Shown: positions 61,954 through 64,000 of the stretch, piece after piece
How the letters are laid out: the number at the start of each line of letters is the position of its first letter
Position numbering within the stretch: position 1 is the stretch's first letter
The notes under the pieces: generated by a model
Databases searched by the model: none
Told to the model about the DNA's origin: nothing
The model's input: only the letters and a program-made list of their open reading frames with translations
Made by a program: the position numbers and the translations under genes
Assembly (NCBI RefSeq): GCF_010725485.1
Contig: NZ_AP022598.1
Location: 3,906,001-3,970,000 of the forward strand
DNA length: 64,000 bases
Reading direction: 5' to 3'
From: Mycolicibacterium parafortuitum
GTDB taxonomy: Bacteria > Actinomycetota > Actinomycetes > Mycobacteriales > Mycobacteriaceae

Positions 61954-62472
61954 TTAGTCCCGCCACGTGAGGAACATGCCGTTCGCGCCAAGCCAACGAT
62001 GCAGGTCGTAGTCGTGCCGGGCCAGCGCCTCGACCGTCGAGACGGCGACGCGGACGGCCCGCTCACCCGCCTCGGGTGACAACCTCCCGGCCGCGACCGC
62101 GGCGAGCAGTTCGTCGACGTCGACGATCCGCACGTCCCGCCCGGTGCGCAGCACCAGGTCCAGGTAGTGGTCCACGCCCACCCAACGGTCGCCGTCGCGG
62201 GTGTATTCGCCGACGTCGAGGTAGAAGTCCTGGTCCTTTTCGTGGCCCGGGTTGAAATGGAACACCGTCACCCGTAACCCCAACGACGGCAGCACCCACG
62301 ACTCCAGGTAGTGGAACTGCGCGCGGCCGGGAGCCGGCCGCGCCATGTAGAGGCCCCAGGGCTGTTCGGTGTACGTCTCGACGTCGCGGACGATGCCCTT
62401 CGGGTCGGTGTTGGTGCGGGCCCGGACGTCGAACACCTCGCGCTTGGGGGCGTGCACCGTCACGGCCTCCAC
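61954..62472 (-). CDS. DUF402 protein (nucleoside di-/triphosphatase-like fold)
   Basis: This 172-residue DUF402 protein shares FHYLESWVLPSLGLRVTVFHFNPGHEKDQDFYLDVGEYTRDGDRWVGVDHYLDLVLRTGRDVRIVDVDELLAAV with the family; the D-x-Y-x-D-V and D-H-Y-L-D-L acidic motifs are the metal site. A staphylococcal member hydrolyses nucleoside di- and triphosphates, so a similar role is possible. GTG 62472, with gagga upstream, is the chosen start. It lies upstream of the secreted protein gene on the same strand. Confidence 0.85.
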   Translation of the reverse strand: MEAVTVHAPKREVFDVRARTNTDPKGIVRDVETYTEQPWGLYMARPAPGRAQFHYLESWVLPSLGLRVTVFHFNPGHEKDQDFYLDVGEYTRDGDRWVGVDHYLDLVLRTGRDVRIVDVDELLAAVAAGRLSPEAGERAVRVAVSTVEALARHDYDLHRWLGANGMFLTWRD

Positions 62473-62540
62473 TTCCTCAGGCCGGCGAGCATCAGCACCA
62501 GGCTCAGCGGACGGAGTGCGATCCGCAGCGGTTCGGGCAC
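62460..62540 (-). CDS. Possible 26-codon hydrophobic microprotein overlapping the DUF402 start
   Basis: GTG 62540 to TGA 62460-62462 reads VPEPLRIALRPLSLVLMLAG plus LRKWRP, an amphipathic/hydrophobic peptide with a basic end. It overlaps the DUF402 gene by 13 bp. No clear ribosome-binding site is visible, so this is only a candidate. Confidence 0.3.
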   Translation of the reverse strand: MPEPLRIALRPLSLVLMLAGLRKWRP

Positions 62541-62583
62541 GGCGTCACGGTAACCTGCCTGGTCGCCCCGGCGGGGAATGAAC

Positions 62584-62606
62584 ATGTCGGCGGGCGCGCT
62601 TAACCT
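62584..62606 (+). promoter_or_regulatory. PafBC-dependent-type promoter of uvrB
   Basis: The nonamer atgtcggcg (62584-62592) is followed after exactly 8 nt by -10 TAACCT (62601-62606). This matches TTGTCRGTG-N8-TANNNT at 7 of 9 positions plus the -10. +1 then falls on ATG 62613, so the mRNA is leaderless. Confidence 0.6.
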
Positions 62607-62612
62607 GGGAAC

Positions 62613-64000
62613 ATGGCTTTCGCTACCGAACATCCTGTGCTCGCGCATTCGGAGTACCGCCCCGTCGACGAGGTGGTCCGCAGTGGCGCGCGCTTCGAGG
62701 TGGTCAGTGAGTACGAGCCCGCCGGTGACCAGCCCGCCGCCATCGACGAGCTGGAGCGCCGGATCCGCGCGGGCGAGAAGGATGTGGTGCTGCTTGGCGC
62801 GACCGGAACGGGCAAGTCGGCGACCACCGCGTGGCTGATCGAACGGCTGCAGCGGCCGACGCTGGTGATGGCGCCGAACAAGACCCTGGCCGCGCAGCTG
62901 GCGAACGAGCTGCGGGAGATGTTGCCCAACAACGCGGTCGAATACTTCGTCTCGTACTACGACTACTACCAACCCGAGGCGTACATCGCCCAGACCGACA
63001 CCTACATCGAGAAGGACAGCTCGATCAACGACGACGTCGAGCGGCTCCGGCACTCGGCCACGTCGAATCTGCTGTCCCGGCGCGACGTGGTGGTGGTCGC
63101 ATCCGTGTCGTGCATCTACGGCCTGGGCACGCCGCAGTCGTACATGGACCGCTCCGTCGAGCTGAAGGTCGGCGACGAGGTGCCCAGGGACTCGCTGCTG
63201 AGGCTGCTGGTCGACGTGCAGTACACCCGCAATGACATGTCCTTCACGCGCGGGACGTTCCGGGTGCGCGGCGACACGGTCGAGATCATCCCGTCGTACG
63301 AGGAGCTCGCGGTGCGCATCGAGTACTTCGGTGACGAGATCGAGGCCCTGTACTACATGCACCCGCTGACCGGCGACGTGATCCGGAAGGTGGACTCGCT
63401 GCGGGTCTTCCCGGCCACCCACTACGTCGCCGGACCGGAGCGCATGGCGCAGGCCATCTCCTCCATCGAGGCCGAACTCGAGGAGCGCCTCGCCGAACTG
63501 GAGGGTCAGGGCAAGCTGCTGGAGGCGCAGCGGCTGCGGATGCGCACCAACTACGACATCGAGATGATGCGCCAGGTCGGATTCTGCTCCGGCATCGAGA
63601 ACTACTCGCGGCACATCGACGGACGGCCCGCGGGTTCGGCGCCCGCCACCCTGCTCGATTATTTCCCCGAGGACTTCCTGCTCGTCATCGACGAGTCGCA
63701 CGTCACCGTGCCCCAGATCGGCGGCATGTACGAGGGCGACATGTCCCGCAAACGCAACCTGGTCGACTTCGGCTTCCGGCTGCCGTCCGCGGTCGACAAC
63801 CGACCGCTGACGTGGGAGGAGTTCGCCGACCGGATCGGCCAGACGGTGTACCTGTCGGCGACGCCGGGCAACTTCGAGCTGGCCCAGACCGGCGGCGAGT
63901 TCGTCGAGCAGGTGATCCGCCCGACCGGCCTGGTGGATCCGCAGGTCATCGTCAAGCCGACGAAGGGCCAGATCGACGATCTGATCGCCGAGATCCGCAA
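62613..64000 (+). CDS. uvrB: UvrB, excinuclease ABC subunit B (5' part, cut by window end)
   Basis: UvrB is the damage-verifying helicase-like subunit of nucleotide excision repair. The frame is open from ATG 62613 to the end of the window (about 462 codons; the full protein has about 700). Present are Walker [13 protein letters not shown], the damage-probing beta hairpin [44 protein letters not shown], the UvrB-specific interaction domain and Walker [20 protein letters not shown], then LSATPGNFE. Helicase motifs IV-VI lie beyond the window. The promoter region resembles the DNA-damage class driven by PafBC, whose genes are 54 kb away. Confidence 0.97.
   Translation, partial: MAFATEHPVLAHSEYRPVDEVVRSGARFEVVSEYEPAGDQPAAIDELERRIRAGEKDVVLLGATGTGKSATTAWLIERLQRPTLVMAPNKTLAAQLANELREMLPNNAVEYFVSYYDYYQPEAYIAQTDTYIEKDSSINDDVERLRHSATSNLLSRRDVVVVASVSCIYGLGTPQSYMDRSVELKVGDEVPRDSLLRLLVDVQYTRNDMSFTRGTFRVRGDTVEIIPSYEELAVRIEYFGDEIEALYYMHPLTGDVIRKVDSLRVFPATHYVAGPERMAQAISSIEAELEERLAELEGQGKLLEAQRLRMRTNYDIEMMRQVGFCSGIENYSRHIDGRPAGSAPATLLDYFPEDFLLVIDESHVTVPQIGGMYEGDMSRKRNLVDFGFRLPSAVDNRPLTWEEFADRIGQTVYLSATPGNFELAQTGGEFVEQVIRPTGLVDPQVIVKPTKGQIDDLIAEIR

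Noticed and set aside
1..64000. CRISPR array, tRNA/rRNA, insertion sequence or prophage
   Set aside because: No regularly spaced repeats, cloverleaf sequence, transposase, integrase or phage structural gene was found by reading both strands.

Overview
The window is high-GC actinobacterial DNA, almost certainly from a rapidly growing Mycobacterium (Mycolicibacterium-type). Gene content and order match blocks known from M. tuberculosis and M. smegmatis: pafA-pafB-pafC-tatA-tatC-helY-(DUF4333)-fenA-pepE, then Rv2074 and Rv2073c homologues, cobL and cobIJ-cobH-cobG, then cobN, the F420 split-barrel genes, fxsA, lnt-ppm1 and rbpA, then lipT, and finally the Rv1627c/Rv1628c pair, polA, rpsA, coaE and uvrB. 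Many genes start with GTG, neighbours often share 4-bp start/stop overlaps, and several -10 elements sit 6-8 nt before the start codon, as in leaderless mycobacterial transcripts. No tRNA, rRNA, CRISPR array, transposase or prophage gene was seen, and no gap between genes exceeds about 180 bp.

Layout. 1-5.1 kb: the end of a GMC oxidoreductase, a CBS/DUF294 nucleotidyltransferase, an IclR regulator and a DUF1023-type hydrolase, all with broken reading frames. 5.2-16.4 kb: Pup ligase PafA, the WYL regulators PafB and PafC, twin-arginine translocation (TatA, TatC), helicase HelY, a membrane-anchored DUF4333 protein, flap endonuclease FenA and peptidase PepE. 16.4-24 kb: a biliverdin-reductase-like F420 protein, an SDR, aerobic cobalamin genes on both strands, and a TetR/phosphotransferase pair. 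23.9-28.6 kb: a TauD-type dioxygenase divergent from a four-gene OpuC-type osmolyte ABC importer. 28.7-38.2 kb: a 32-codon ORF, cobN, two tandem F420 proteins, fxsA, an amidohydrolase, lnt, ppm1 and convergent rbpA. 38.3-45.7 kb: a zinc-ribbon protein, a winged-helix/hydrolase fusion, lipoproteins, a carboxylesterase and a copper amine oxidase. 45.8-49.5 kb: DUF167, a KstR-type thiolase/DUF35 pair, a hydrolase and a LysR regulator. 49.5-64 kb: polA, a thioesterase, a hydrolase/cyclase fusion, a PrsW-type protease, a ThrE-type exporter, rpsA, a Zur-controlled AztD-like lipoprotein, coaE, a secreted protein, a DUF402 protein and the 5' part of uvrB.

Functional links. PafB/PafC form the RecA-independent DNA damage activator of mycobacteria, and the uvrB promoter at the far end of the window resembles the PafBC-dependent promoter class. 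CobG, CobH, CobIJ, CobL and CobN belong to the oxygen-dependent cobalamin route. Lnt and Ppm1 form the mannosyl-lipid/lipoprotein acylation pair that is fused in M. tuberculosis. Readable regulatory sites include a KstR operator, a Zur box, a GGAAC-N18-GTT extracytoplasmic-sigma promoter at rbpA, a leaderless tetR promoter with direct repeats, and three 11-bp-phased repeats next to an OmpR-like regulator.

Quality caution. Roughly a dozen single-base frame breaks, mostly deletions beside G or C runs, fall in the first 9 kb and in cobG, while the rest of the window is clean. They look more like sequencing error than gene decay, so the affected genes are given as whole spans.
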